Source of the DNA: Micromonospora sp. WMMD1120
Lineage (GTDB): Bacteria > Actinomycetota > Actinomycetes > Mycobacteriales > Micromonosporaceae
Length of the DNA: 64,000 nucleotides
Reading direction: 5' to 3'
Assembly: GCF_029626235.1 (NCBI RefSeq)
Contig: NZ_JARUBO010000005.1
Coordinates: forward strand, 1,396,501 to 1,460,500
In this document: positions 24,620 through 33,219 of the stretch, one piece after another
Position numbering within the stretch: the first letter of the stretch is position 1
How the letters are laid out: every line of letters starts with the position of its first letter
Notes under the pieces: generated by a model
Told to the model about the DNA's origin: nothing
What the model saw: the letters and a program-made list of their open reading frames with translations, nothing else
Database searches by the model: none
Made by a program: the position numbers and the translations under genes

Positions 24620-24870
24620 GACCCGATCGTGCCAGACCCGCGACCCGACGCGTCGGTCACGGGTTTCAGCGACGTTAAAACCGGGCCACGATCGGGGGCA
24701 AGCTAGACAAACAGGAAATGGCCTGCCGACGCGGCCGGAGCGATCAGTTACGCTCAACCCGTTACCCGCCCGTCAGCGACGCCGGGACCACGCTATTCGC
24801 AGCGCACTCCCCGGTGGGTGCGACTGGCGCCGCGTGCGGACCCCCGCGCGCCGCCGGGACGGAGGTGATC

Positions 24871-25584
24871 GTGGAGATCCTGTTGCTGGTGACCGCACGC
24901 GCAGGGGAACCGTCGGCGGTGCTGCCGGCGCTCGACCTGCTGCCGCATTCGGTCCGCACCGCGCCGCGCGACGTGCGCACCCTGGTCGCGGGTCCGAGCC
25001 CGGACGCGGTGCTGGTGGACGCCCGGTCGGAGTTGAGCGAGGCCCGGGCGACCTGCCGGATGTTGCACGCCACCGGCCTCGGGGTGCCGCTGGTCGCGGT
25101 GGTGACGGAGGCCGGCCTGATCGCGCTGAACGCCGACTGGGGCGTCGACGACGTCATCCTCGCCTCGGCCGGCCCCGCCGAGGTCGAGGCGCGACTGCGG
25201 CTCGCGGTGGGCCGGTTGAGCAACGCGACGGCTGGCGCGGGCGGCTCGATCCGGGCCGGCGAGCTGACCATCGACCCGGACACCTACGCCGCCAAGCTGA
25301 AGGGTCGCCCGCTCGACCTCACCTACAAGGAGTTCGAGCTGCTGAAGTTCCTGGCCCAGCACCCGGGGCGGGTCTTCACCCGGGACCAGCTCCTGCGGGA
25401 GGTCTGGGGCTACGACTACTTCGGCGGCACCCGCACCGTGGACGTGCACGTCCGGCGTCTGCGCGCCAAGCTCGGCTCGGAGTACGAGTCGATGATCGGC
25501 ACCGTTCGCCAGGTCGGCTACAAGTTCGTCGTACCACCGTCGCGGTCGTTGCCGGAGGCGGAGCACGCGCCCCTGCCGGTCTGA
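24871..25584 (+). CDS. GlnR-like response regulator (Rv0818-like, OmpR family)
   Basis: 237 residues: a receiver-like domain (about 1-115; [19 protein letters not shown] lacks the standard acidic cluster, as in GlnR) and a winged helix ([38 protein letters not shown]). GlnR-type regulators act without a partner kinase and control nitrogen genes; here the position before mshD and pst matches M. tuberculosis Rv0818. GTG at 24871 follows GGAGG by 5 nt, which sets the start. The preceding 250 bp hold no gene. Confidence 0.85.
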   Translation: MEILLLVTARAGEPSAVLPALDLLPHSVRTAPRDVRTLVAGPSPDAVLVDARSELSEARATCRMLHATGLGVPLVAVVTEAGLIALNADWGVDDVILASAGPAEVEARLRLAVGRLSNATAGAGGSIRAGELTIDPDTYAAKLKGRPLDLTYKEFELLKFLAQHPGRVFTRDQLLREVWGYDYFGGTRTVDVHVRRLRAKLGSEYESMIGTVRQVGYKFVVPPSRSLPEAEHAPLPV

Positions 25585-25585
25585 T

Positions 25586-25603
25586 CCGGGAGCCCATTCC
25601 CGG
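25586..25603. terminator. Small hairpin after the GlnR-like gene
   Basis: CCGGGA (25586-25591) and TCCCGG (25598-25603), 6-bp arms. Weak. Confidence 0.35.
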
Positions 25604-25678
25604 GTGATTCCCGATATGCCCTTTTCGTGCAGCTTGTCGGTCATATTCTGACTGCCGAGTTTGTCAGAGAAAGGGGCG

Positions 25679-25744
25679 ATGGTGCGCGCACTGACCACGG
25701 GGGCGACGGGCCGGCCTGACCGGCCGACCGGGCGGAAGCCGTGA
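25679..25744 (+). CDS. Putative 21-residue leader ORF before the polysaccharide deacetylase
   Basis: ATG at 25679 is preceded by GAAAGGGG (2 nt away at its end) and encodes MVRALTTGATGRPDRPTGRK plus P. Its TGA (25742-25744) overlaps the GTG of the deacetylase (25741), a GTGA coupling. No family. It could drive translation of the deacetylase. Confidence 0.4.
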   Translation: MVRALTTGATGRPDRPTGRKP

Positions 25745-26610
25745 CGCGGGGCGGCTCGACCGCACGGGCGGTCGCGATCATGACGCTCGTGGTGACGGGG
25801 CTGCTCGGCTCCGCGTACCTGCTGGGCCGCAGCCTCATCCCCGACCAGACCCCACGGCACTCCACGGGCGTCACCACCGCCGTCGACGGGCCGCACTACG
25901 CCGACCAGCCGAGCGCGGGCGAGCCGGGCCTGACGCCGCAGGCGAGCGGCAGCGCCGGACCGACCGAGGCCGGTCAGGACGGCACCGGACGGGACGCCGG
26001 CGGCGACCGGCTGTTCGGCGCGCACGCCACCACCGGCACCCACCGACTCGCGCTGACCTTCGACGACGGGCCGGACCCGCGGTACACCCCGCAGGTCCTC
26101 GCCCTGCTGCGTGAGTTCGACGTACGGGCCACGTTCTGCGTGGTCGGGGAGAACGCGCAGAACCACCCCGACCTGGTCCAGGCGATCGTGAACGACGGGC
26201 ACACCCTCTGCAACCACTCCTGGCACCACGACGTCGGCCTGGGCGCCCGGTCCGCCGACGCGATCCGCTCCGACCTGCTCCGCACCAACGCCGCGATCCG
26301 GGCGGCGGCCCCGGACGCGCCGATCGTCTGGTACCGGCAGCCCGGCGGCGCCTGGACGTACCCGGTGGTGTCGGTGGCGCGGCAGCTCGGCATGACCCCG
26401 CTGCACTGGTCGGTCGACCCGTCCGACTGGGATTTGCCCGGGGCCAGCAAGATCGCGGCCACGGTGCTGACCCAGGCCGAACCGGACTCGGTGGTGCTGC
26501 TGCACGACGCCGGCGGGGACCGCCAGGGCACTGTGGACGCGCTGCGCCAGATCCTGCCGGAGCTGACCGCACGCTTCGAGCTGGAGGCGCTGCCCACCGA
26601 CCCGACCTGA
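25741..26610 (+). CDS. Polysaccharide deacetylase (NodB homology)
   Basis: 289 residues: signal anchor (VAIMTLVVTGLLGSAYLLG, about 11-29), a linker of about 65 residues, and a NodB domain (about 95-285) with the catalytic Asp motif TFDDGPDPRYTP, metal motif HSWHHDVG, RQPGGAW, and the C-terminal LLHDAGGDRQGT. It probably removes acetyl groups from cell-wall peptidoglycan or chitin oligomers outside the membrane. GTG at 25741 is coupled to the leader ORF at 25679. Confidence 0.92.
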   Translation: MTRGGSTARAVAIMTLVVTGLLGSAYLLGRSLIPDQTPRHSTGVTTAVDGPHYADQPSAGEPGLTPQASGSAGPTEAGQDGTGRDAGGDRLFGAHATTGTHRLALTFDDGPDPRYTPQVLALLREFDVRATFCVVGENAQNHPDLVQAIVNDGHTLCNHSWHHDVGLGARSADAIRSDLLRTNAAIRAAAPDAPIVWYRQPGGAWTYPVVSVARQLGMTPLHWSVDPSDWDLPGASKIAATVLTQAEPDSVVLLHDAGGDRQGTVDALRQILPELTARFELEALPTDPT

Positions 26611-26616
26611 GCGCCC

Positions 26617-26655
26617 GCCCGGGGTGCCGCCCCCGGCGGGGCCGGCACCCCGGGC
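26617..26655 (+). terminator. Terminator of the deacetylase gene
   Basis: 13-bp perfect arms GCCCGGGGTGCCG (26617-26629) and complement (26643-26655), 13-nt loop, 7 nt after the stop. Confidence 0.75.
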
Positions 26656-26707
26656 TGCTTCGGGGCGACCTTCCAGCGGCACGACAGGTAACGGATACGG
26701 TGGCGGG

Positions 26708-27634
26708 ATGAGCAGCGCGGAGCCGACCAGCGATCAGGTAACCCGGAGCGAGCGGCTGACGCCCGTGGAGATCGCCGACGTGCTGGCCCTCGCCGGTGTC
26801 GCGGGCGACACCGACGGGGCGAGCCCGCTCGACGAGCACGTGCTGCTGCGACTCCGCGAGCCGGACGCCCCGGCCCTGCACCTGATCGCCCGCGCCGACG
26901 ACGGCACGCTGACCGGGTACGCGCACCTGGACACCACCGACCCGGTCGGCGGGATCGGGGTCGAGCTGGTGGTGCACCCCGCGTACCGCCGGCGGGGCAC
27001 CGGCCGCGCCCTGGCCCGGGGGGTACTCGCCTCCGCCACCGGGCCGCTGCGGGCCTGGGCGCACGGCGACCACCCCTCGGCCGCGGCCCTCGGTGTGGAT
27101 CTCGGGTTCACCCGGGCACGGGTGCTCTGGCAGCTACGCCGACCCCTGGCCGGCCCGTTGGGCGAGCCGCGTCTGCCCGACGGGGTGACGCTGCGCGCCT
27201 TCCGGCCCGGATCGGACGACGCGGCCTGGCTGGAACTCAACGCGCGGGCCTTCGCCGAGCATCCCGAACAGGGCCGCTGGACCTCCGACGACCTGCGGGT
27301 CCGGCTCGCCGAGCCGTGGTTCGACAAGGAGGGCTTCCTGCTCGCCGAGGAGACGGCGACCGGTCGGCTGCTGGGCTTCCACTGGACCAAGGTGCACGAG
27401 CGGCCGGGGTCGGCCCGGATCGGCGAGGTGTACGTGCTGGGCGTGGAGCCGACCGCGCACGGTGGCGGGCTCGGTCGGGCGTTGACCACCGCCGGCCTGG
27501 CGTACCTGCGGGACCGGCGTGGCCTGGACCGGGTGATGCTCTACGTGGACGAGTCGAACACCGGTGCTGTCGCGCTCTACGAACGGCTGGGTTTCGCCCG
27601 CTGGTCCGCGCACATCAACTACCACCTGGGCTGA
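26708..27634 (+). CDS. mshD: Mycothiol synthase
   Basis: 308 residues with two GNAT domains (about 1-150 and 155-308), the hallmark of MshD. The first pyrophosphate loop is HPAYRRRGTGRALA, the second is VEPTAHGGGLGRALTTAGL, and the C-terminus has DESNTGAVALYERLGF. It acetylates the cysteinyl amine of Cys-GlcN-Ins with acetyl-CoA, the last step of mycothiol synthesis. ATG at 26708 is 6 nt after TACGGT (26696-26701). As in M. tuberculosis it lies before pst genes. Confidence 0.92.
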   Translation: MSSAEPTSDQVTRSERLTPVEIADVLALAGVAGDTDGASPLDEHVLLRLREPDAPALHLIARADDGTLTGYAHLDTTDPVGGIGVELVVHPAYRRRGTGRALARGVLASATGPLRAWAHGDHPSAAALGVDLGFTRARVLWQLRRPLAGPLGEPRLPDGVTLRAFRPGSDDAAWLELNARAFAEHPEQGRWTSDDLRVRLAEPWFDKEGFLLAEETATGRLLGFHWTKVHERPGSARIGEVYVLGVEPTAHGGGLGRALTTAGLAYLRDRRGLDRVMLYVDESNTGAVALYERLGFARWSAHINYHLG

Positions 27635-27768
27635 CCGCCTCCACCGACCGGCCCACTGGTCGACACCGGGGCCGCCGAGGCGGCCGGGTCACCGGTCGGT
27701 AACGGGCGGGCGTCGGCGGGATAACGGCGAACCGGAAATATCCGCATACTTCCGACAGGTGTACCCCG

Positions 27769-27779
27769 GTTCACTTAAC
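27769..27779 (+). promoter_or_regulatory. Single PHO-box-like 11-mer
   Basis: GTTCACTTAAC, a lone half-site similar to PhoP direct repeat units, 187 bp upstream of pstS. Confidence 0.4.
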
Positions 27780-27823
27780 GGACAACTCACCCTCAGCATG
27801 CGGTCACCTGGACGGCCGCACGT

Positions 27824-27845
27824 GTTCACCTCGCGTTCATTTGCG
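27824..27845 (+). promoter_or_regulatory. PHO box of the pst operon (two 11-bp direct repeats)
   Basis: GTTCACCTCGC and GTTCATTTGCG abut exactly (27824-27834, 27835-27845). In actinomycetes PhoP binds 11-bp repeats beginning GTTCACC. A TAACTT (27873-27878) downstream may be the -10. The 321-bp intergenic region contains no gene. Confidence 0.65.
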
Positions 27846-27955
27846 ACCGGCGAACCGGCTACCTGGCACTTCTAACTTTCGTGTCAGCCGGTCAGCGCCG
27901 GTCCACGGACCCCGGGATCGGGGTGCCAAGTCAGACGCGAAGGGAAACCCCTCAG

Positions 27956-29059
27956 GTGAAGCTCCAGCGGTACGGCACTATTGCCTGCCTCGCTCTTACT
28001 GCGACGCTCGGTCTCAGTGCTTGCGGCTCGGACAACAACGAGCCCAGCACCAGCGCTTCGGGCTCGACCGCCGCGGTCGACTGCGCCACCGGCACGGTGA
28101 ACGCCCAGGGCTCCTCTGCGCAGAAGAACGCCATGGCCGAATGGATCAAGGCGTACCAGCAGAAGTGCCAGGGCACCACAATCAACTACGAGTCCTCCGG
28201 CTCCGGCGCCGGCATCCAGGCGTTCATCGCCGGAACCGCCGACTTCGCCGGCTCCGACTCCGCGCTCAAGCCGGAGGAGCAGCCGCAGGCCGACGCCAAG
28301 TGCACCGGCGGCAAGGCCATCCACCTGCCGATGGTGATCGGTCCGGTCGCGGTCGTCTACAACGCCGGCGGCGACGTGAAGGACCTCCAGTTCAAGCCGG
28401 CCACCCTGGCGAAGATCTTCGCCGGCACGGTGACCAAGTGGGACGACCCGGCGATCAAGGCCGACAACCCGGACGCCAAGCTCCCGTCCGCCGCCATCCA
28501 GACCGTGCACCGCTCGGACGAGTCGGGCACCACCGACAACTTCACCAAGTACCTGTCGAAGACCGCCGAGGCGGACTGGACCTTCGGCAACGCCAAGGCG
28601 TGGAAGGCCCCGGGCGGCGTCGGCGCCGCCAAGTCCGACGGTGTGGCCAGCAAGGTCAAGAGCACGGTCGGCACCATCAGCTACGTCGAGTGGTCGTACG
28701 CCGAGAACTCCGGGCTGAACATGGCCAAGGTGCAGAACGGCGCCGGCGAGTGGGCGGCGCTGACCGCCGAGTCCGCCGGCAAGACCATCGCCGGGGCCAA
28801 GGTCGAGGGCCAGGGCGACGACCTCAAGCTGTCGATCGACTACAACACTAAGGAGGCCGGGGCGTACCCGATCGTCCTGGCGACGTACGAGATCGTCTGC
28901 AGCAAGGGCCTCGCTGCCGACAAGCTGAAGCTGGTCAAGGGTCTGCTGACCCACGCCGCCAGCGCCGAGGGCCAGAACTCGCTGACCGAGCTGGGCTACG
29001 CCCCGCTGCCGGAGACCGTCCGGACCAAGGTCGAGACCGCGGTCAAGAACCTCTCCTGA
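27956..29059 (+). CDS. pstS: Phosphate-binding lipoprotein PstS
   Basis: 367 residues. Signal peptide with lipobox ending LGLSACGS (C23 lipidated), and phosphate-binding loops GSSAQKN, SSGSGAGIQAF and HRSDESGTTDNF. High-affinity phosphate capture outside the membrane. GTG at 27956 is chosen because it gives a compact lipoprotein signal; the open frame extends back to 27881 with residues that do not fit a signal. First gene of pstSCAB. Confidence 0.96.
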   Translation: MKLQRYGTIACLALTATLGLSACGSDNNEPSTSASGSTAAVDCATGTVNAQGSSAQKNAMAEWIKAYQQKCQGTTINYESSGSGAGIQAFIAGTADFAGSDSALKPEEQPQADAKCTGGKAIHLPMVIGPVAVVYNAGGDVKDLQFKPATLAKIFAGTVTKWDDPAIKADNPDAKLPSAAIQTVHRSDESGTTDNFTKYLSKTAEADWTFGNAKAWKAPGGVGAAKSDGVASKVKSTVGTISYVEWSYAENSGLNMAKVQNGAGEWAALTAESAGKTIAGAKVEGQGDDLKLSIDYNTKEAGAYPIVLATYEIVCSKGLAADKLKLVKGLLTHAASAEGQNSLTELGYAPLPETVRTKVETAVKNLS

Positions 29060-29095
29060 CCCGAATCCACCTCCGCAACCGAATCGAGCGAGCAG

Positions 29096-30190
29096 ATGGG
29101 TGAAACCCCTCACCGCTCGGCCGACGCCGGCACCGGCGGGACGCGCGTGACCCAGAGTCACGAGTGGCCCGCCGGTGCCTCGGCGCGTGTGGCCGAGGCA
29201 CCAGTCAGCACCCGTTCCCCGGGCGGCGCCGGGTTCGGCGGCGGCGGTGGCGCGCTGCCCCGCAACCGAAAGTTCGGCGCCGAGCGGGCCTTCCGTGGCC
29301 TCACCCTGGCTGCCGGGACGACAGTGTTGGTCATCATCGTGGCCATCGCGGTCTTCCTGATCGCGAAGGCGATCCCGGCCCTACGTGCCAACTCCGCGAA
29401 CTTCTGGACCTTCGAGGGCTGGTTCCCGAACGACAGCCCGCCCACGTTCGGCATCGGCGCGCTCGCCTTCGGCACCGTGCTCACCGCCGCCCTGGCGCTG
29501 CTGATGGCGGTGCCGGTGGCCATGGGCATCGCGCTCTACCTGTCCCACTACGCCCCCCGCAGGCTCGGCAACGGCCTCGGTTTCCTGATCGACCTGCTGG
29601 CGGCCGTACCCAGCGTGGTGTTCGGCCTCTGGGGCCGCGACTACCTCATCGGGCCGGTGTCGGACCTCTCGGTGTGGCTCAACACCTACTTCGGCTGGCT
29701 CCCGATCTTCGGCGGCGACGGCCCCTACGGCAACTCGATCCTGCTCGGCTCCCTGGTACTGGCGATCATGATCCTGCCGATCGTCACCTCGCTCACCCGC
29801 GAGGTGTTCCTCCAGACGCCGAAGGCCAACGAGGAGGCCGCCATCGCGCTGGGCGCCACCCGCTGGGAGATGTTGCGTACCGCTGTGCTGCCGTACGGCC
29901 GCCCCGGCATCATCGCCGCCGTGATGCTCGGCCTGGGTCGCGCGCTGGGTGAGACCATCGCGCTGGCGTTGACCCTCGGCTCCACCTACGCCATCTCGTT
30001 CAACCTGCTCGAATCCGGTGGCAACACCATCGCGGCCAACATCGCCAACCGGTTCGCCGAGGCGAACGAGACCGGACGGGGCGCTCTGATCGCCTCCGGC
30101 CTGGTGCTGTTCGCGATCACGTTGATCGTCAACATCATCGCGCGGGCGATCATCTACCGCCGCCGGGAGTTCACGGAGTCCGCCGCATGA
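29096..30190 (+). CDS. pstC: Phosphate ABC transporter permease PstC
   Basis: 364 residues with a long cytoplasmic N-tail (about 70 residues) and six hydrophobic segments; EAA-like loop EEAAIALGATRWEMLRTAVL. Gap to pstS is 36 bp and the stop overlaps the ATG of pstA (ATGA, 30187-30190). Confidence 0.95.
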   Translation: MGETPHRSADAGTGGTRVTQSHEWPAGASARVAEAPVSTRSPGGAGFGGGGGALPRNRKFGAERAFRGLTLAAGTTVLVIIVAIAVFLIAKAIPALRANSANFWTFEGWFPNDSPPTFGIGALAFGTVLTAALALLMAVPVAMGIALYLSHYAPRRLGNGLGFLIDLLAAVPSVVFGLWGRDYLIGPVSDLSVWLNTYFGWLPIFGGDGPYGNSILLGSLVLAIMILPIVTSLTREVFLQTPKANEEAAIALGATRWEMLRTAVLPYGRPGIIAAVMLGLGRALGETIALALTLGSTYAISFNLLESGGNTIAANIANRFAEANETGRGALIASGLVLFAITLIVNIIARAIIYRRREFTESAA

Positions 30191-31275
30191 CCACAACCGT
30201 CACCTCCCCCCGCACCCGCCCGCCGGCCCAGCCGCCCTCGCTGCGGGCCAAGCGGCTGCCCTGGTACGCCGCGCCGGTCATCGCCGTGGCGGCCCTCGCG
30301 CTCTCCGCCGTGATCGTCTACGGCGCGGGCATCGGCGGCCCGGTCCTGGTGATCGTCCTGGGCGCGATCCTCTACCTGGTCGGGCTATTCGCCGCGGCCA
30401 ACGCGGTCGAGGGGCGCCGGTCCGCGCGCAACCGCACCTGGAGCGCGCTGATCCACTCCGCGTTCGTGCTGGCGGTGCTGCCGCTCGCGTCGGTCGTCTG
30501 GACGCTGGTCAGCAAGGGCGCCGAGCGACTGGACGGCGACTTCTTCAACAGCTCGATGAACAACATCGGGGCCCGCGACCCGAACGGCGGCGCGTACCAC
30601 GCGATCGTCGGCACGTTGGAGCAGGTCGGCATCGCCACCCTGATCACCGTGCCGCTCGGCATCCTCTGCGCCATCTACGTCGTCGAGTACGGCCGCGGCC
30701 GCTTCGCCTTCGCGATCCGGTTCTTCGTGGACGTGATGACGGGTATCCCGTCGATCGTCACCGGCCTCTTCGTGCTGGCGTTCTGGGTGCTGATCGTCTC
30801 GCCGTGGTTCAACGACGGCCGGCCGAGCTTCTCCGGCTTCGCCGCCGCGCTGGCCCTCGCCGTACTGATGCTGCCCACCATCGTCCGGTCCACCGAGGAG
30901 ATGCTCCGCCTCGTGCCGGCCCCGCTGCGCGAGGGCGCGTACGCGCTCGGCGTACCCAAGTGGAAGACGATCCTGCGGGTGGTGCTTCCCACCGCGCTGC
31001 CCGGCATCGTCACCGGCGTCATGCTCGCGATCGCCCGCGCGGCCGGTGAGACCGCGCCGGTGCTCCTGGTCGCCGGCGGTGGCGCGGCGATCAACTTCAA
31101 CCCCTTCGAGAACAACCAGTCGTCGCTGGCCCTCTTCGTCTACCAGCAGGCCGGCGAGGCGTCGAAGTACTCGCCGGCACGGGCGTGGACCGCGGCACTC
31201 ACCCTGGTCGCCCTCGTGCTCATCCTGACGATCGCGGCGAAGTTGCTGGCCCGTCGCAACCGGCTCAGCCGATGA
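30187..31275 (+). CDS. pstA: Phosphate ABC transporter permease PstA
   Basis: 362 residues, six or more hydrophobic segments, EAA loop [20 protein letters not shown]. The N-terminal region has two extra hydrophobic segments ([36 protein letters not shown]) before the standard permease part. Coupled to pstC by a 4-bp overlap; pstB starts 17 bp later. Confidence 0.95.
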   Translation: MTTTVTSPRTRPPAQPPSLRAKRLPWYAAPVIAVAALALSAVIVYGAGIGGPVLVIVLGAILYLVGLFAAANAVEGRRSARNRTWSALIHSAFVLAVLPLASVVWTLVSKGAERLDGDFFNSSMNNIGARDPNGGAYHAIVGTLEQVGIATLITVPLGILCAIYVVEYGRGRFAFAIRFFVDVMTGIPSIVTGLFVLAFWVLIVSPWFNDGRPSFSGFAAALALAVLMLPTIVRSTEEMLRLVPAPLREGAYALGVPKWKTILRVVLPTALPGIVTGVMLAIARAAGETAPVLLVAGGGAAINFNPFENNQSSLALFVYQQAGEASKYSPARAWTAALTLVALVLILTIAAKLLARRNRLSR

Positions 31276-31292
31276 ACCCCGGAGGTACCACA

Positions 31293-32069
31293 ATGGCCAA
31301 GCGCGTCGAAGCCTCGAACGTCACCGCCTACTACGGCGGGTTCAAGGCGATCGAGAACATCAACCTGACGGTCGAGCCGAAGACCGTCACCGCCCTCATC
31401 GGGCCGTCCGGGTGCGGCAAGTCGACCTTCCTGCGGTCGATCAACCGGATGCACGAGGTGCTGCCGGGCGCCCGCGTCGAGGGCAGCCTGACCATCGACG
31501 ACCAGGACATCTACGACCGGGACGTGGACGTCACGGCGGTCCGGCGCATGATCGGCATGGTCTTCCAGCGGCCGAACCCGTTCCCCACCATGAGCATCTT
31601 CGAGAACGTGGTGGCCGGGCTGAAGCTCAACGGCGTCCGGAAGAAGTCGATCCTGGACGAGGCCGCCGAGAAGGCGCTGCGCTCGGCGAACCTGTGGGAC
31701 GAGGTCAAGGACCGGCTGGGCAAGCCCGGCGCCGGCCTCTCCGGTGGTCAGCAGCAGCGGCTCTGCATCGCCCGGACCATCGCGGTCGAGCCGCAGGTCG
31801 TCCTGATGGACGAGCCCTGCTCGGCCCTGGACCCGATCTCCACGCTGGCGATCGAGGACCTGATGTTCCAGCTCAAGGACAAGTTCACGATCATCATCGT
31901 GACCCACAACATGCAGCAGGCCGCGCGGGTGTCGGACCGGACCGCCTTCTTCTCCATCGAGAAGACCGGCGACCCGGGCCGCCTCATCGAGTACGACAAC
32001 ACCCAGAAGATCTTCAGCAACCCGAGCGTGAAGAAGACCGAGGACTACATCACCGGCCGCTTCGGCTGA
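31293..32069 (+). CDS. pstB: Phosphate ABC transporter ATP-binding protein PstB
   Basis: 258 residues, normal length. Walker [11 protein letters not shown]-loop [14 protein letters not shown], signature [13 protein letters not shown], Walker [15 protein letters not shown], and H-loop [18 protein letters not shown] at 31293 follows GGAGG by 8 nt. Last gene of pstSCAB; no phoU gene follows. Confidence 0.97.
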   Translation: MAKRVEASNVTAYYGGFKAIENINLTVEPKTVTALIGPSGCGKSTFLRSINRMHEVLPGARVEGSLTIDDQDIYDRDVDVTAVRRMIGMVFQRPNPFPTMSIFENVVAGLKLNGVRKKSILDEAAEKALRSANLWDEVKDRLGKPGAGLSGGQQQRLCIARTIAVEPQVVLMDEPCSALDPISTLAIEDLMFQLKDKFTIIIVTHNMQQAARVSDRTAFFSIEKTGDPGRLIEYDNTQKIFSNPSVKKTEDYITGRFG

Positions 32070-32085
32070 GCTGAAGACGTCCGGT

Positions 32086-32121
32086 CACCGGCGCCCCGCC
32101 CTCCCGGCGTGGGCGCCGGTG
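32086..32121 (+). terminator. Stem-loop after pstB
   Basis: CACCGGCGCC (32086-32095) with complement GGCGCCGGTG (32112-32121), 16-nt loop. Confidence 0.6.
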
Positions 32122-32130
32122 TCGTCTGTT

Positions 32131-32193
32131 CGGCCGCCGGCCGCCGGCCCCGGCCCCCGCCCCGGCCGCCGGCCGCCGGCCCGGCCCCGGCCC
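32131..32193. repeat. 63-bp stretch of only C and G with a 20-bp direct repeat
   Basis: CGGCCGCCGGCCGCCGGCCC occurs at 32131-32150 and 32163-32182. No A or T between 32131 and 32193. It fills the gap between the pst terminator and the NUDIX stop. Confidence 0.85.
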
Positions 32194-32195
32194 AA

Positions 32196-33029
32196 TCAGG
32201 CCAGCACGAAGCGGGGCTCGCCGTTCGGTGGGACGTCCAGGCGTGGGGTGATGGGGGTGGCGGCGTCCCGGTCGGCCGCCGCCCGCGCGACTCCGGCCAG
32301 GTCACCGGCCGCCGCCACCTCCGCCAACGTGACGAGGGTCGGTGGCAGCATGGTCAGCTCGCCGGCCCGCGCCCGGGCCAGCGCGTCCGCCGGTCGGATC
32401 CAGAGCGTGTGGTCGGCCTCGCCGGAGACGTCGCGGGTCCGCTGGCCCGCCGGCAGCAGGGCGACGAAAAAGTACGTGTCGAAGCGGCGCGGCTCGAACT
32501 CGGGAGTGATCCACCGGCTCCAGGGCAGCAGCAGGTCCGACCGGAGGGTGAGCCGGCGGTCGGCGAGCAGCGCCGCGAAGCCCAGCCGACGCCCCTCCAG
32601 GTCCTGCCGGGCGGCCTCCCAGTCGTCGCCGCTGACGTCGCCCACCACCGTCCCCCGGTCCGGGCCGGCGAGCAGCACGCCCGCCTCCTCGAACACCTCC
32701 CGCGCGGCGGCGCAGACCACCGCCTGGGCGGCGTCCGGAGCCACGCCGAGGCGGCCCGCCCAGTCGTTCGGCGTGGGCCCGGCCCAGTCGAGGTGTGTCT
32801 CCGAGTCGGAGCGGTCCACCCCGCCGCCCGGGAACGCGTACATCCCGCCGAAGGTCATCGCGGCGACCCGGCGGATGACGTACACCTCGAAGTCGGTGTC
32901 GGTCGGACGCAGCAGCAGGACGGTGGCCGCGACCCGCGGCGTGGCCGGGACGCCACCCTCGGCGCGGAACCGGCGGGCGTGCTCGACCAGGGCGGCCGGG
33001 GCGGGGAAGCCGTCGCTGTCGATCGTCAT
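32196..33029 (-). CDS. NUDIX hydrolase
   Basis: 277 residues. The NUDIX box is modified: a GG-MYAFPGGGVD start precedes a 40-residue insertion before AAAREVFEEAGVLL (the REVFEEAG core). This arrangement occurs in the larger NUDIX proteins such as NUDT19-like or CoA-ester hydrolases. Substrate unknown. ATG at 33029 lies 7 nt after TAGGCT (33042-33037). Transcribed away from the oxidoreductase gene. Confidence 0.86.
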   Translation of the reverse strand: MTIDSDGFPAPAALVEHARRFRAEGGVPATPRVAATVLLLRPTDTDFEVYVIRRVAAMTFGGMYAFPGGGVDRSDSETHLDWAGPTPNDWAGRLGVAPDAAQAVVCAAAREVFEEAGVLLAGPDRGTVVGDVSGDDWEAARQDLEGRRLGFAALLADRRLTLRSDLLLPWSRWITPEFEPRRFDTYFFVALLPAGQRTRDVSGEADHTLWIRPADALARARAGELTMLPPTLVTLAEVAAAGDLAGVARAAADRDAATPITPRLDVPPNGEPRFVLA

Positions 33030-33070
33030 GCTCGCGAGCCTAGTTCCCCGGGCCGGGCCACCCCCGAGCA

Positions 33071-33148
33071 CGCCCTTTGCTCTGCCGCCGTTGACGCACC
33101 ACCCCGAGCAGCCGTGCTGGCGCATCGGCGGCGGCAGAGCAAAGGGCG
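33071..33148. repeat. Perfect 20-bp inverted repeat in a divergent promoter region
   Basis: Arms CGCCCTTTGCTCTGCCGCCG (33071-33090) and complement (33129-33148), loop 38 nt. Lies between the divergent NUDIX and oxidoreductase starts, so it is not a gene-end terminator. Confidence 0.85.
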
Positions 33149-33219
33149 ATGCAATAGGTGGTCGGCCGTCGAGGGGTGGGGCGGTCGAGCCGGCGACCGT
33201 GGGGGCTAGCGTTTCCGGC

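Noticed and set aside
24620..24870. Possible small gene before the GlnR-like regulator
   Set aside because: In-frame upstream codons exist from 24718, but GGAGG placed before GTG 24871 fixes the start and the upstream translation fits no family.
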